DNA from: Riptortus pedestris
Lineage: Eukaryota > Arthropoda > Insecta > Hemiptera > Alydidae
NCBI GenBank assembly: GCA_019009955.1
Contig: CM032228.1
Location: 227,440,501-227,504,500 of the forward strand
Reading direction: 5' to 3'
Length of the DNA: 64,000 nucleotides
Shown: piece after piece, positions 25,404 to 35,214 of the stretch
Position numbering within the stretch: position 1 is the first letter of the stretch
Layout of the letters: every line of letters begins with the position of its first letter
The notes under the pieces: model-generated
Told to the model about the DNA's origin: nothing
Seen by the model: only the letters and a program-made list of their open reading frames with translations
Databases searched by the model: none
Program-made: the position numbers and the translations under genes

Positions 25404-25516
25404 GAGATCTGGAGATAGAGAGAGATGGAGGGGGTCATAAATTTGGTATCTATAGGAAAGCCTCATCCACCGACTTATTAATACCTGCGGATTCATTTCA
25501 TCACCCAAGATACAAG

Positions 25517-26290
25517 ATGGCGGGATTGCTTTATTTAGTGGAGAGCCTGATTAGTACCCCACTAGCGCAAGATAATTACGCCAAGGAAGTGGTCTGCATT
25601 AAGCATATTGCTAAAGCAAACGGGTACGAGGAACAGTTGGTGGACAGGCTTATCCAACGCCGATTGAAGAGGAAGCTAGCCAAGGAGCTGGAGGATGCCA
25701 CGGTTGAAGAGCGGGCCAAAAAGAAGAAAAATAAGTCGTTCCCTGTCTCCATCCCGTACTTGGGCCCGGTTTCAGAAAAGATAGGATCCAGGTTGAGGAA
25801 AATTGGATTGGCTACTGCCTACAGGAGTAAGCGGACCCTGAAAAACTGTTTGCCCCGTGTTAAGGACTATGTGGACCCCCTGGATAGATCTGGCGTGTAT
25901 AGGATCTCGTGCACGGGATGTGATGCCTCTTATGTGGGGCAAAGTGGTAGAAAGATAAGGACGCGTCTTAAGGAGCACATCACTCGCGACACTGAGTTTT
26001 CCGCACACGCCAGGAAAGAGGGCCATGACATGTCCAGCATAAAGTATCAATTGCTGTATGAGCTTCTCCTCATACAGCAATTGATACTTTATGAGGAGAA
26101 GAAGGGCAAAAGATTAAATACGGCTGAGGGGCTGCATATAAGGCTGGACAGACAGACGAATGGAGATAGGAATATTAATAAGAAGGAGGAGGTGGCAAGG
26201 CTGCGACATGTCGGTGACGGGGCCCTGTCTTCTCTACGGGGGCAGAGGTTCAGTCGCCCGGCAGTCGTGGTCCAGGCAACGCAGCTTTAA
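25517..26290 (+). pseudogene. Penelope-like element GIY-YIG endonuclease region, reverse transcriptase missing
   Basis: A 257-codon open frame starts at ATG 25517 and ends at TAA in the right arm. Residues 72-118 (FPVSIPYLGPVSEKIGSRLR onward) match the linker that precedes the endonuclease in Penelope-like polyproteins. The GIY-YIG domain follows: GVY at 126-128, the zinc-binding CTGC at 132-135, YVG at 139-141, the RTRLKEH motif with catalytic-type arginine at about 148-154, and H164/H170 completing the CCHH pattern. A glutamate at 204 (TAEGLHI) fits the catalytic position. The domain normally nicks target DNA for retrotransposition. The frame lacks the reverse transcriptase, which should lie upstream, so the element cannot be autonomous. 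Residues 183-193 are an in-frame insertion from a local inverted duplication, lying between the zinc-binding region and the catalytic glutamate and likely damaging the fold. The last 40 or so residues are also encoded by the left arm on the opposite strand. Confidence 0.85.
26038..26095. repeat. 25-bp-arm palindrome from an in-frame snap-back duplication
   Basis: The arms 26038-26062 and 26069-26093 are perfect inverted copies around the 6-base loop CTTCTC. Removing 26063-26095 (33 nt) restores a continuous YQLLYEEKKGK-type reading. The insertion is therefore a reverse-complement copy of adjacent coding sequence, in frame. Confidence 0.85.
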
Positions 26291-26791
26291 TCAGGTACCT
26301 CCTTCATCTTCTCTCTATTATTAGTATGGGGTTTTTGTTTATTTTTTTTTAGATGTTTCTTACAGTTCCTCTGGGTAGTTTTTTCCGAGGTTCTCACCCA
26401 CTGTGATATAAATCTGAAATTTAGGTAGTTTTTTAGTTTTTAATTTTATTTATAGTTTTTGACATATGCTTACCGTTGTTTGATTTTATTATTTGACTTG
26501 TTATTAAATTTTTTGATTGTTTCGGCTTTAATTTATAGTAGTTGACTAGGATTAGATTTTATATTTTTATTAGTTGACTAGTTTTAAGAATTAACATTGT
26601 TTTTACTATTTATATTGTGTTTGTTTTTTATGACTGTTGTTTATTTTGCCTTTTGGCCATGCTGTGAATTGTTAAATTAACTCGAGGTTTGTGTTTGTCA
26701 GCAGGCACTGAGGATGGAGCGTTGACTCCGAAAGTGCACTCTGCATTATATTAAAAACCAGTAGAGGACTTGGCCTTCTTATTGATCCTTA
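26168..26791 (+). repeat. Right arm (pseudo-LTR) of the Penelope-like element
   Basis: It contains the 3' end of the endonuclease frame (to 26290), an AT-rich 3' untranslated stretch, and the hammerhead-like core near its outer end. The outermost base overlaps the target duplication. Confidence 0.9.
26705..26744 (+). ncRNA. Putative hammerhead ribozyme core, right arm copy
   Basis: GCA (26705-26707) is followed by CTGAGGA (26708-26714, fits CUGANGA), stem II GGAG/CTCC (26716-26719 with 26726-26729), GAAA (26730-26733), GTGCACTC and TGC (26742-26744), which pairs with the first GCA. A further possible stem I pairing is GGTTT (26686-26690) with AAACC (26755-26759). AGTGCACT is self-complementary, so stem III is only about 3 bp in a monomer but 8 bp in a dimer, as known for Penelope-like hammerheads. 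Predicted cleavage is after C26741. Activity is inferred, not shown. Confidence 0.55.
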
Positions 26792-26810
26792 ATATATAAA
26801 TTATTATTAT

Positions 26811-26972
26811 AATTTATTAACGTCCACTTTTTGCTACTATAGCTAGCTAATTGGGGAGGGTTATCTAAAGGTTACCATTCTTTTCTAGCCAGGTAGGGAC
26901 TAAGGATTTTATTTAATGTGTTTGTCACTAAATAAATTGATATTGCCCAGGGGGAAATCGAACTCGCCACTC
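26811..26972 (-). mobile_element. tRNA-derived SINE (right end of composite repeat copy 2)
   Basis: It contains AATTTATTAACGTCCACTTT, CTAGCCAGGTAGGGACTAAG and the B-box complement GAAATCGAACTCGCCACTC. It is truncated at the same 5' point as the copy at 20590. Confidence 0.9.
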
Positions 26973-27119
26973 TTATAAGAAATTAATTTTGTTAACAATC
27001 CTAATAGCAGAGCATAAGCTGTGCTTCAGCTGCTAAACGGTTTGGTACAACACGAACAATTATAAAGTATAGCGCATATCAATCTTATTAAACTGTTGAT
27101 GGCCTACAATTGTTTTGTT

Positions 27120-27300
27120 TTTTTTTTATACATTTTTTCGTAACTCATGTATGAAGTGATTAATTCCTATTTTCAGTTTTCATCAAAGCACTCGTCGCAT
27201 TCTTATTTCAAAATGCAGAATACATGGTGAGATCAGTAGTCTGTCGTACTACAGGTGGGAAATCTGCTTAGTTTACACAGCTCCTACGTGACCGACTTTT
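27120..27300 (-). mobile_element. HINE-like element, 5'-terminal fragment
   Basis: It ends with GGTGGGAAATCTGCTTAG and ACACAGCTCCTACGTGACCGACTTTT. The inner part is a weak match to the 5' module in reverse. Confidence 0.75.
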
Positions 27301-28561
27301 TATTATATTCGGATTCAATATTTTCGTATATTTCACTAGATCATTATTTCATAACAGCTTAAACAAACAATAACATATTTTTCGAAATACGGAGAGTAGG
27401 AGGAGAAATATCCATTAAAGGATCCACCCGGATGGAAAGGACGGAGAATGGTGGAAAGTCTGGTTATTAAGACACTTTTTACAGCTGGCATCACTAGTGG
27501 CCTAGTGAGCGAGCACGATTAGGGACAACGGAATCTAATTCGATCTGTACGGAACTCGGCAAACCATCAAAGGATGAGACCGCTCGCAATCACTCTGCCA
27601 ACTAGTTGCTTCCCGATAAGACCCTCCCCTTCTCCAGTCACGTCAGATAAATGGAGAAATTTTTTAATGAGATGAAAAAGAAATGATTTACAATTTCAAG
27701 TGGAAAGCAATGTCCTCATGATTTCATTGGCCATATAAATATAACAAATTAGCACACTGTTTTTCACAATGGGTTTATGAAAAGAACAGTTTCAAACCAC
27801 ATATACCTTCTTCAATCGACGTTTTAAACCCCGAAAATCTTTGGCTTCCAAATAAGGATAAGCTTTTTAATCTAACTTAAGTTTCAGCATACAACTTAAC
27901 TTAATAGCACCAGGAATAAATTATCTCCAGTTCTTCAAACGCGATTCCCAAAGCGTATTATGTTGACGAATCGGTTAACTAGGATTCACACATGGCCTAA
28001 ACATATTTTTCTTGTCATCTTTCTGATGGTAGCGGCTATCGGTGTCCAAATAACACCAGGACCATATTGAGGAAATGACGCGTTTGTAAAGTTGTAGAGA
28101 ATTCAATATTTTGTTTTCATCCATACCAAGCTCGTTACACAAAATGTTCAAAGAGGAATATGAAGAAAGGTAATAACCATAACCCGACCAGGAGTAGATA
28201 TATTTTCATTTAATTTGAATAGTAATAGAAATATTTGTTATTTATGTTTTTTCGTGTTTTCAGTCATTTGCAAGTCCGCACTCCTATTGTCATTGCTCAT
28301 CATACCGCAACCATGCGATTTTGAAATGAACATCTCATGGACAACTGAAATTTCAAGTTCTGTTTACTTAATGTACTTACTAAGAGAGAAATAGGATATG
28401 TCGATATGAAACTTTTTGGCTGCCCAAGAATGTGGAAAATCTACTTATTTTACATGTCATTAACCTTAAGTGTACTTTTTTGTCATTCTTGATAAGTCAC
28501 AGAGGAGATCATTTATCGGAGGTCATCCAGTCCATAGGACACAAGATTTTTTAACTTTCAA
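27301..28561. other. Unassigned region with a GC-richer patch at 27460-27650
   Basis: No gene recognised. The patch is GC-richer than its surroundings, with no open frame of note and no known repeat. Confidence 0.4.
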
Positions 28562-28714
28562 ATTTTGCTGCTATGGGTAATTGGAACGGGTTATCTTCAG
28601 GTTACCACCCTCTTCTAGCCAGGGTCTAAGGATTTTATTTAATGAGTTCGGCGCTAAATAAATTCCTACTGCCTAGACGGGAATCGAACTCAACACTCTA
28701 GGTTTACTTTGTGA
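28562..28714 (-). mobile_element. tRNA-derived SINE
   Basis: Minus-strand copy: TTTTGCTGCTATGGGTAATT, GGAACGGGTTATCTTCAGGT, GCGCTAAATAAATTCCTACT and the B-box complement GGGAATCGAACTCAACACTC. It is diverged and truncated at both ends. Confidence 0.85.
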
Positions 28715-29456
28715 CATCAAAGAAAGAAGGGATGCAAGATTCCAGGAAAAAACATATAGTCACTTGAGTTATTCTATGTGTATTTTGACCAAAGAGATCG
28801 TCCTGAGAACCAATATTTTGAAGTTTGTCTATTAAGGAGTTGTATTACAAAACTCAATCTTATTTTCTTGCATGCCAAATCAATCTGTACTTTTGAGTAA
28901 CGTTATTTTCACCATATTCTTGAGTGACTTCTGAAGTGGACTGTAAGAAGTAGTTTGAAGATCGGAGGAACGTGACGCGAGGTAAAGAGATTCCTAGAGA
29001 GAAAATGCAAACGAAGCTAGAGCCTAGACACGACTTCCGTCTTATTGTTCGCCAACCACTCCTACCGCTGGGACAGGGCGGCGGGCTGTCTCTCACACTT
29101 GTCACCTGATACACTATCAGCTGATTAATTAATTGGATAAATATACACCTAGCTGGAGTCCATGACCTCCAGTCTCCAAGCTCCAGCCAGCGAGGGCTCA
29201 CCTGGACTTACCAGTGAATATACAGGTAATGCTGTCTTATTTACTGACTAACGCTACAATCTTTGAACCACCTGGACCTAGCCTGGTTTCCTCCTGATTT
29301 TAGGTTTACCATAAGACATCTTTTGTGCCCTTTCTGGCAGAATCAAAGTAGCATCATTGGCAAAGGCCTCATTATACCCATCTTGGTGAGTCAGAAAATG
29401 ATGATTTTAGCTTCGTTCGGCTTTGGTCGCGATGAACCGTTTACCAATTTAATGTA
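28715..29456. other. Unassigned spacer
   Basis: A 113-codon minus-strand frame (28860-29201) shows no recognisable domain. Nothing supported. Confidence 0.4.
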
Positions 29457-29947
29457 GCAACAGATTTCCCTTAAGGGAAAAATTTCTTCAAATGTCAATC
29501 GATACTACCCAGGTGATGACGAAAATGAGGTCCGTCGTTTTATGCAAAAAGAAAGATCAAGTTCGTTAATGGCTGTGAACCAGTGGGAGGGTGGGGATTC
29601 AGGAGGAATTTTCGAAATATCTTTGTTACTATACGAGTACGTCGGATCGGAAACTTGTATAGAACCATTCTTATTCCAAATTAAACGTACTATAAATATT
29701 GTTATATACATTTATTCTCCATCTTGAATATTAACCGAAATATTTGCATTTTTATTAAGTGTGTCCGGATAACGGACGAGAAGGGATCGGCTGATGTCGG
29801 TTCTATTCCTGAGTGTCCGTAAATCTTCGGCTCTCGTGGAATTGGTTTAGTCAATCGTTACTACTACTGTTACTAATACGCAGATTTCTCTATTGTAAAG
29901 CTTCACTTGGAAAAATCTGCTTAGTTTACCCTGCGTGACGGACTTTT
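29457..29947 (-). mobile_element. HINE-like element lacking the (TA)n tract
   Basis: From GCAACAGATTTCCCTTAAGG to CTGCGTGACGGACTTTTTT. The sequence passes straight from ATGAGGTCCG to TCGTTTTATGCAAAAAG, so the microsatellite and its flanks are deleted. The right-end palindrome is also shortened. Confidence 0.9.
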
Positions 29948-31307
29948 TTGACATCCCAGAACAGTAACTCTTATCGTGTATTCCACTACGAGTTATTCTT
30001 TCGGACAGGCTCAGAAACATCTGATCACTGCAACAACTCAAGTACTCAGGTAAAGTTCTCTAGTTTTCCCCACCGTTTCAATTCCTCAGTTTAGAAAAAG
30101 AAGAAGAAAAATTGTTAATTTAGTTTTGCAATCTATATCGCTGGGGTGAATTAAGTTTAATTTTCTTCCCGTCTACCTGATCCAGCGATCGAGTTGTCAC
30201 CCTTCCCAATTCTAGCTTTCTACAGGTCTCCTCATACAAACTCATCGACAAACTGTTTAAATGAGTAGATTGGATAAATCCTTGTCTTTAAACCGGAGAA
30301 TGGTCAAACGCCGACCGCTCTAGCATATAGCTAGGAAAACAATAAAATTTTAAATAAGTTAAATTTTGATTGTTATTTTTTAATGAATTGTTGTTGTTTT
30401 TTTGTCCCACATCTCTAACATTATTTGCTACGTATGGATGATCTATTGGTGCTTTCCAACGTCCAGACTTCATCATCTCAAGCAGAATCTCGCCTTACTC
30501 ATCAAAGTGGATACTTTTCTTCTTAAGACGGCTGCTCAATATTTTTTCAGAACCTAAGGGTGGACCATTCTGGACCGACGTGAACGATTTTTTTTTTTAA
30601 TTTGGCCCTATCAGTTTTTTGGAACATGTTGACCAATATTCATTAGAAACATAACAGTTTTTAATTACAGTAACCAAAAATCTTTGAAGTCCTTCCGATA
30701 TGACGGATTCCCTTGGTTCCCGAGGCGGGATGTCCAGGAACGAAGGGAAGGGAGGGTGCTAAAGAGGCCAGTCTGGCCACCAGCCTACGTGACAGTATCC
30801 CCCGCCTGTTTCTTTCTTCCAGTAACTGTATCTTTGCTCGTCTCTGCCTCGTCTGCCCCTCCCAGCACATACCGTATTACAGTCAGAGAATTAAAACCTC
30901 TACATAACCCGACACATTTCGGACATACAGTCGGACCAAGCGAATGCCAATGTAAAGTCCCAGAGGTTTAGTAAACTTAAGAGGCCGACCAGAGCAACTA
31001 TACAGTTTTCGTAATAAAGGAGACATATTTAAAAATAGCGTAATTTAACATAACATGCCAAAACACTGCTAGGCAGAGTACAATCTAAAATCTAATATAG
31101 AACAACGTAGGTCTTCTCTTCACGGAATATTTAATACCTTGCCAATCGTTCCTGTCAAATCAATGTTTAGAAATGCATTGGTAAAAACCCGACCTGATCA
31201 TGAGGCATGTAGGAACAGGAGCAGAAGAAAACAGGATGAGAAGGAATTAGGATTGGTATACACCGGGCTAGAACTCGAAATCTCCATTAATATTTGATTT
31301 AAATTAA
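29948..31307. other. Unassigned region with a GC-rich patch at 30680-30960
   Basis: The patch has overlapping frames on both strands (up to 95 codons) and no recognisable domain. It could be an exon or an unidentified repeat. The rest is AT-rich and empty. Confidence 0.35.
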
Positions 31308-31703
31308 CTTATTTATTTATTAACGTCCACTTTTTGCTACTATGACAAATTAGGACGAGTTATCCACAGATTACCACCTTTTTGTAGCCAGGGTGGGACT
31401 AAGGATTTTGTTTAAATAAATTCCTAGTGCCCAGACGGGAATCGAAAAGGGGGGAAGGGGGTTGAAATAAAAAATATAAATTACATTTTTTTTTTTATAA
31501 AAACATCAGCCTAACGTACGTGTGTCTGCGATTTCCCATGATCGGGGAACTCAAATACTGTGTGAAGAGTGTTGGGCATCGACGTCCGTGATGTTTTTTC
31601 CCCAAAATTCAACAAACAAACAGACGGGAATCGAACCCGCCACTCTAGGTTTACCATGTGAGATTAAGGTTAACGCTTTACCTCACATCACTAACTTGAG
31701 CCT
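31308..31703 (-). mobile_element. tRNA-derived SINE split by a retroposon
   Basis: The SINE 3' part is 31308-31446 and the tRNA-like head (complement of GGGCTCAAGTTAG-type start) is 31636-31703. Between them lies a 174-bp insertion with a 15-bp direct repeat of SINE sequence on each side. Confidence 0.9.
31447..31620 (+). mobile_element. 174-bp retroposon-like insertion with 15-bp target duplication
   Basis: It is flanked by perfect CAGACGGGAATCGAA repeats (31432-31446 and 31621-31635). The insert ends AACAAACAAA, a simple tail expected of LINE-mobilised retroposons. Its body (CATCAGCCTAACGTACGTGT onward) is not recognised. A 75-codon frame at 31522-31749 runs from this insert into the SINE head and is not a gene. 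Confidence 0.85.
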
Positions 31704-32329
31704 CGTAAATATAATAAGAAAACTAAAAGAAATAAAGCGAAATATTTAAACAGAAAATTATGAAACTATACAATATATAAACTGAAGTAAAATAAAGTGA
31801 AGGAATAATTGACGATTTTACATTAATATAATTTTACGTTTCAAAGTCAGTTTTCAAAGAATTTCTCATTTTCTTTGAAATTGTATTCTGGAATAGATAC
31901 TTGTAGTCTCTAAAGTGCAGAAATAGAGTATATCATATAAATTCAATAGTCAATAGTCTAAACCTTATGTGGGCAACAACCGGCTCATTAAAGAAAAATA
32001 TTACACTACTTACTCCAAATGAGAAGATATGAGAGTAAAGGAAGGAAAACGAAAATGGATCTTTGAACGACATGCACAAATAAACCTCGATACTTGGGTG
32101 CCTAATAACAATAAAAAATAATATAATTTTCATTGCTTGTGATAATTTCAAATTTTACGTTTTAATTATAATGTTGTTCCTATTTTTTTCATTTAATTTT
32201 GGTATTTTAATAAATTGTATTATAATTACATTGCCGTAAATTTCATGTCTGATCTCTATCATTAAAAATAATTGTGGGGGGGGGCACAAATCCACTATTG
32301 AATAGTGACTATTCAAAGTCCAATTTCCC
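31704..32329. other. Unassigned AT-rich spacer
   Basis: No gene or repeat recognised. Confidence 0.4.
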
Positions 32330-32788
32330 CCACTAAAAATTATGATCTTTAGTGAATCATCAGTGAAAAAATCATTGATGATTTTATCAACCAACGCATT
32401 GTCATGTATCTCACATAATAAAGGTTTCTTGAAAAGAATATTTTGTATATAATATTAGCACTAACTGGTTTCTCCTGTAACTGCTTATTGTTAATATGAT
32501 ATGAGTAGGAGTGGGAGTTTAGTTAATGATGAAAACTACAAAATTCAAATATCTCCGTTAATACTCTTGATAGTTAAATACGGGGCCGGTTTCTGCAATT
32601 AACGAACTTGATTTTTCTTTTTACATAAAACGATTAAATATAGAGTTTAGTAACGAGCAAACAAAAATTTCGACCGCTAGAGCGTTAATAGACAAATATA
32701 TTTAACATTTTAAACGGACCTAATTTTCGTCATCTCCTGTAGAAATCAACCTCAATAGCCGATTTCTCTTAAGGGAAATCTGCTAAAA
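32330..32788 (+). mobile_element. HINE-like element, 3' half
   Basis: It contains GTCATGTATCTCACATAATA, CGACCGCTAGAGCGTTAATA and ends CTCTTAAGGGAAATCTGCTAAAA. The TA tract is only a few bases long. The 5' end is not recognisable. Confidence 0.8.
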
Positions 32789-33631
32789 CAAAAAAGCTTA
32801 CCACTGGCCTGCCCTCCACTGGCTACTGAGCCGGGGATTTTTACTTTTCATTTTACTTGTAGACTTTTTTTTTAGAAAGTTTCAAAAAATCATATAATGA
32901 TTCAGTTTCAATAATCATTACCATAACGGGAAATCTGATAGAAGAAGGGAACTAATCAAAGCTGACTAATCAAAAAAAATGTCTTTATTGCTTCCAGCGA
33001 AGAGAAGATCCATTAATAAAATCAGAAAAAAACATTTTCAACTAATATAAATAAAATAATAATACCATTTGGCGAGAAACCAAGAGAGATTATCATATAA
33101 CGGTTTGCGACAGAAATGAAACCTGATTGTGGTACGGTATGACGTCAATCTCTCTTGCTTACTTTCAAAGAACTGCTTTTAATTTTCGCTTTCACAAATA
33201 CTCAGATCATGATTTGGAATACAATAACAATCAATGAAACTTATTACTTCTTCGTAAGAGTTTCTCTTCGTACAACAAATCATCACCGATATATCCTATT
33301 ATATCTCAAGCCAAATAGTGTTTGTATTCTACATACAAAATAGAGAGTCAAAACTAATTTTAAATTATCATTCGATTCAATCAACCTCTAGAAGAATTCT
33401 AAACCAATTCATTCGTCCAAGTAGTATTTACTCGTTTTTATGTATTTGATACTTTTACTTATTAAAGATTCTCTAAAACAATTTATCTCATCTACACTTA
33501 CGAAGTAAAGGAGGTCAAATTATTTTTCCCAGTAAGCTAAAATAATAACGAATGCCAGATATTAGCTAGAAAGTCTATTGTTATTGCTTTCTATCATTAA
33601 ATTACTAGTGTTTTCTTTTTCTTTTTTATGA
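32789..33631. other. Unassigned spacer
   Basis: AT-rich, no gene recognised. Confidence 0.4.
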
Positions 33632-33824
33632 GGGCTCAAGCCATATGAGTTAAGGCTTCTGTCTTAATCGCCTTAATAAATCCTGATTCGTGAGTTCGAT
33701 TGTCACCTTATTAATGACGAACTCAGTAAATAAAATCCTTAGTCCCACCCTGGCTTGAAAATGTTGGTGAGCTAGAGATAGTCCGTCCCAATCAGCCATA
33801 GAAGCGCAAAAGAAGACGTTATTA
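33632..33824 (+). mobile_element. tRNA-derived SINE, diverged copy
   Basis: It starts GGGCTCAAGCCATATGAGTT, keeps the B-box region GTGAGTTCGATTGTC, and ends near GAAGACGTTATTAC. It is shorter and more diverged than most copies. Confidence 0.8.
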
Positions 33825-34137
33825 CATATCATCAGTATCATTTCTTTTAAAAAAAATTGAAACTAAACCACAACTTAATTTAATTCTTTCTCCAAACGCT
33901 TCATACATCTTTCCCTTAACCCCTGGACCAAGAAGGCACCCCCTTTGTTGTTATTCTTTCTGTTTACAATGTCTACATTATGAATGGTCCAAAAAAAAGT
34001 ACTGAGGTAATGAATGACAAACTGAATGATTTAGTCGTTATTTCTGATTTCTCTATGGGAGAAACGATCCGCTGTCGTTGGGTTAAATTTTTCTATTACA
34101 TATCGATTTTAACATCTGGTTGAGTGGTAGCACAATT

Positions 34138-34352
34138 TATTTTTTTAATTATTTATTAACGTCCACTTTTTGCAACTAAGGCTAATTGCGATGGGCTATC
34201 TACAGGTTACCACCCTTTTCTAGCCTGGGTGGGACTGTGGATTTTATTTAATGAATTCCGTCACTAAATAAATTCCTAGGCCCCGGCGGGGATCGAACTC
34301 GCCATTCTAAGTTTACCATGTGAGATTAAAGTCAACGCTAACCTGAGCCACC
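34138..34352 (-). mobile_element. tRNA-derived SINE, full-length with target duplication
   Basis: Complete from the T-rich 3' tail to the head complement CTAACCTGAGCCACC. It is flanked by TAGCACAATT (34128-34137) and TAGTACAATT (34353-34362), a 10-bp duplication with one mismatch. Confidence 0.9.
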
Positions 34353-34784
34353 TAGTACAATTGAGGTCTCGCAATAAGTAATAACTACAAGGTTAAATAA
34401 GGAATATAGTTTTCATTGAACTTTTACTTTGTGAGATATATGCAAATACGATTTGTTGACCCCCCCCCACCTCTTCTTTTTTCTTGGATTGCTAAAATTT
34501 AAGCAATTGAGATTAAAATTATTCTGATCCATTACAAAATACAGCATTAGATATAGTAAATAGTTTTCAATAAAATTAATATGTTATATTCAGATATCTT
34601 TCGGTAATTGTTGTTCTTTCCGGTCAAGAATAATTCTATCTATGTATTCAGTTCTGAGAGGTGACTGGCCTATTTGTTTAAAATTCAGACGCTTTCCGTT
34701 GTAGAGTTATTAACTTGTTACTGAAAGATTTCTCATTACCGTTTGTATTTATTCACTTTATATTTGCGGTGGTGTTAACAGTAT

Positions 34785-34858
34785 GTATATTTATTTATTG
34801 TAAACCTTCGCTCGGGAAATCTGCTTAGTTTACGCAGCCCCTGGGCGACGGACTTTTT
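34785..34858 (-). mobile_element. HINE-like 5' terminus
   Basis: CGGGAAATCTGCTTAGTTTA followed by CGCAGCCCCTGGGCGACGGACTTTTTT. A scrap of the family body in the same orientation lies at 34385-34450; the interval between is not recognisable. Confidence 0.75.
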
Positions 34859-35214
34859 TAAAAATATTACTAATAACTACACTGTTGATTTTTCATGCAT
34901 CTATTTTAAAAAAAAATCTATTAAGAAATAAATTAATGATCATGAATATAATCAATTTTATTTGTGAACCAATTATAAAATCAAATTATGTCTAGAGATC
35001 TAATTTGTAGACAGATGAAGTGTTGAAATGTACATAAATTTGAACTTATACAAGCAAACATTTAATATTTATACAAAATATGGTTAGAGGTGAGATAGCA
35101 CTAACATTGCTAAAATATGAGTGAGTGAAAATGTTGAACTGAACGAGGAAGTTGAAGGATGCCTAGATATGTTAAGTAGTTTTTCAAGTGGTTGACGAAA
35201 TCAGTCAGGTGTTC
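34859..35214. other. Unassigned AT-rich spacer
   Basis: AT-rich sequence between the HINE-like terminus and the hAT remnant. No gene recognised. Confidence 0.4.

Larger units (their letters stand above)
24744..26790 (+). mobile_element. Penelope-like element in inverted-repeat form
   Basis: The element is flanked by a 12-bp direct repeat AATATATAAATT (24732-24743 and 26791-26802). Composite repeat copy 1 shows that this stretch is single in the empty site. After a 36-bp left extension comes a 624-bp arm (24780-25403), a 764-bp unique centre, and the matching inverted arm (26168-26791). The right arm contains the last codons of the endonuclease frame and the 3' untranslated part. The left arm is the same sequence reversed. 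The reverse transcriptase core is absent, so this is a 5'-truncated, non-autonomous copy. Penelope-like elements are known for pseudo-LTRs in direct or inverted arrangement. The arms looked identical by eye over their whole length, suggesting recent insertion or an assembly-induced palindrome. Confidence 0.85.
24274..27004. repeat. Composite repeat, copy 2, interrupted by a Penelope-like element
   Basis: A SINE 3' segment (24274-24342) is followed by the same body as copy 1 (GAGTACTAATAATGTGCGAC onward) to 24743. The Penelope-like element comes next, and the body and minus-strand SINE resume from 26803. Comparison with copy 1 supplies the empty site for the insertion. Confidence 0.8.

Noticed and set aside
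24780..26791. LTR retrotransposon interpretation of the large repeat
   Set aside because: The repeats are inverted, not direct; there is no primer-binding site or polypurine tract, and the coding frame has a GIY-YIG endonuclease.
31522..31749. Plus-strand frame containing TGIEPATLGLPCE
   Set aside because: It is translated from the tRNA-like head of a SINE joined to a retroposon; such GIEPAT strings are frequent false proteins.
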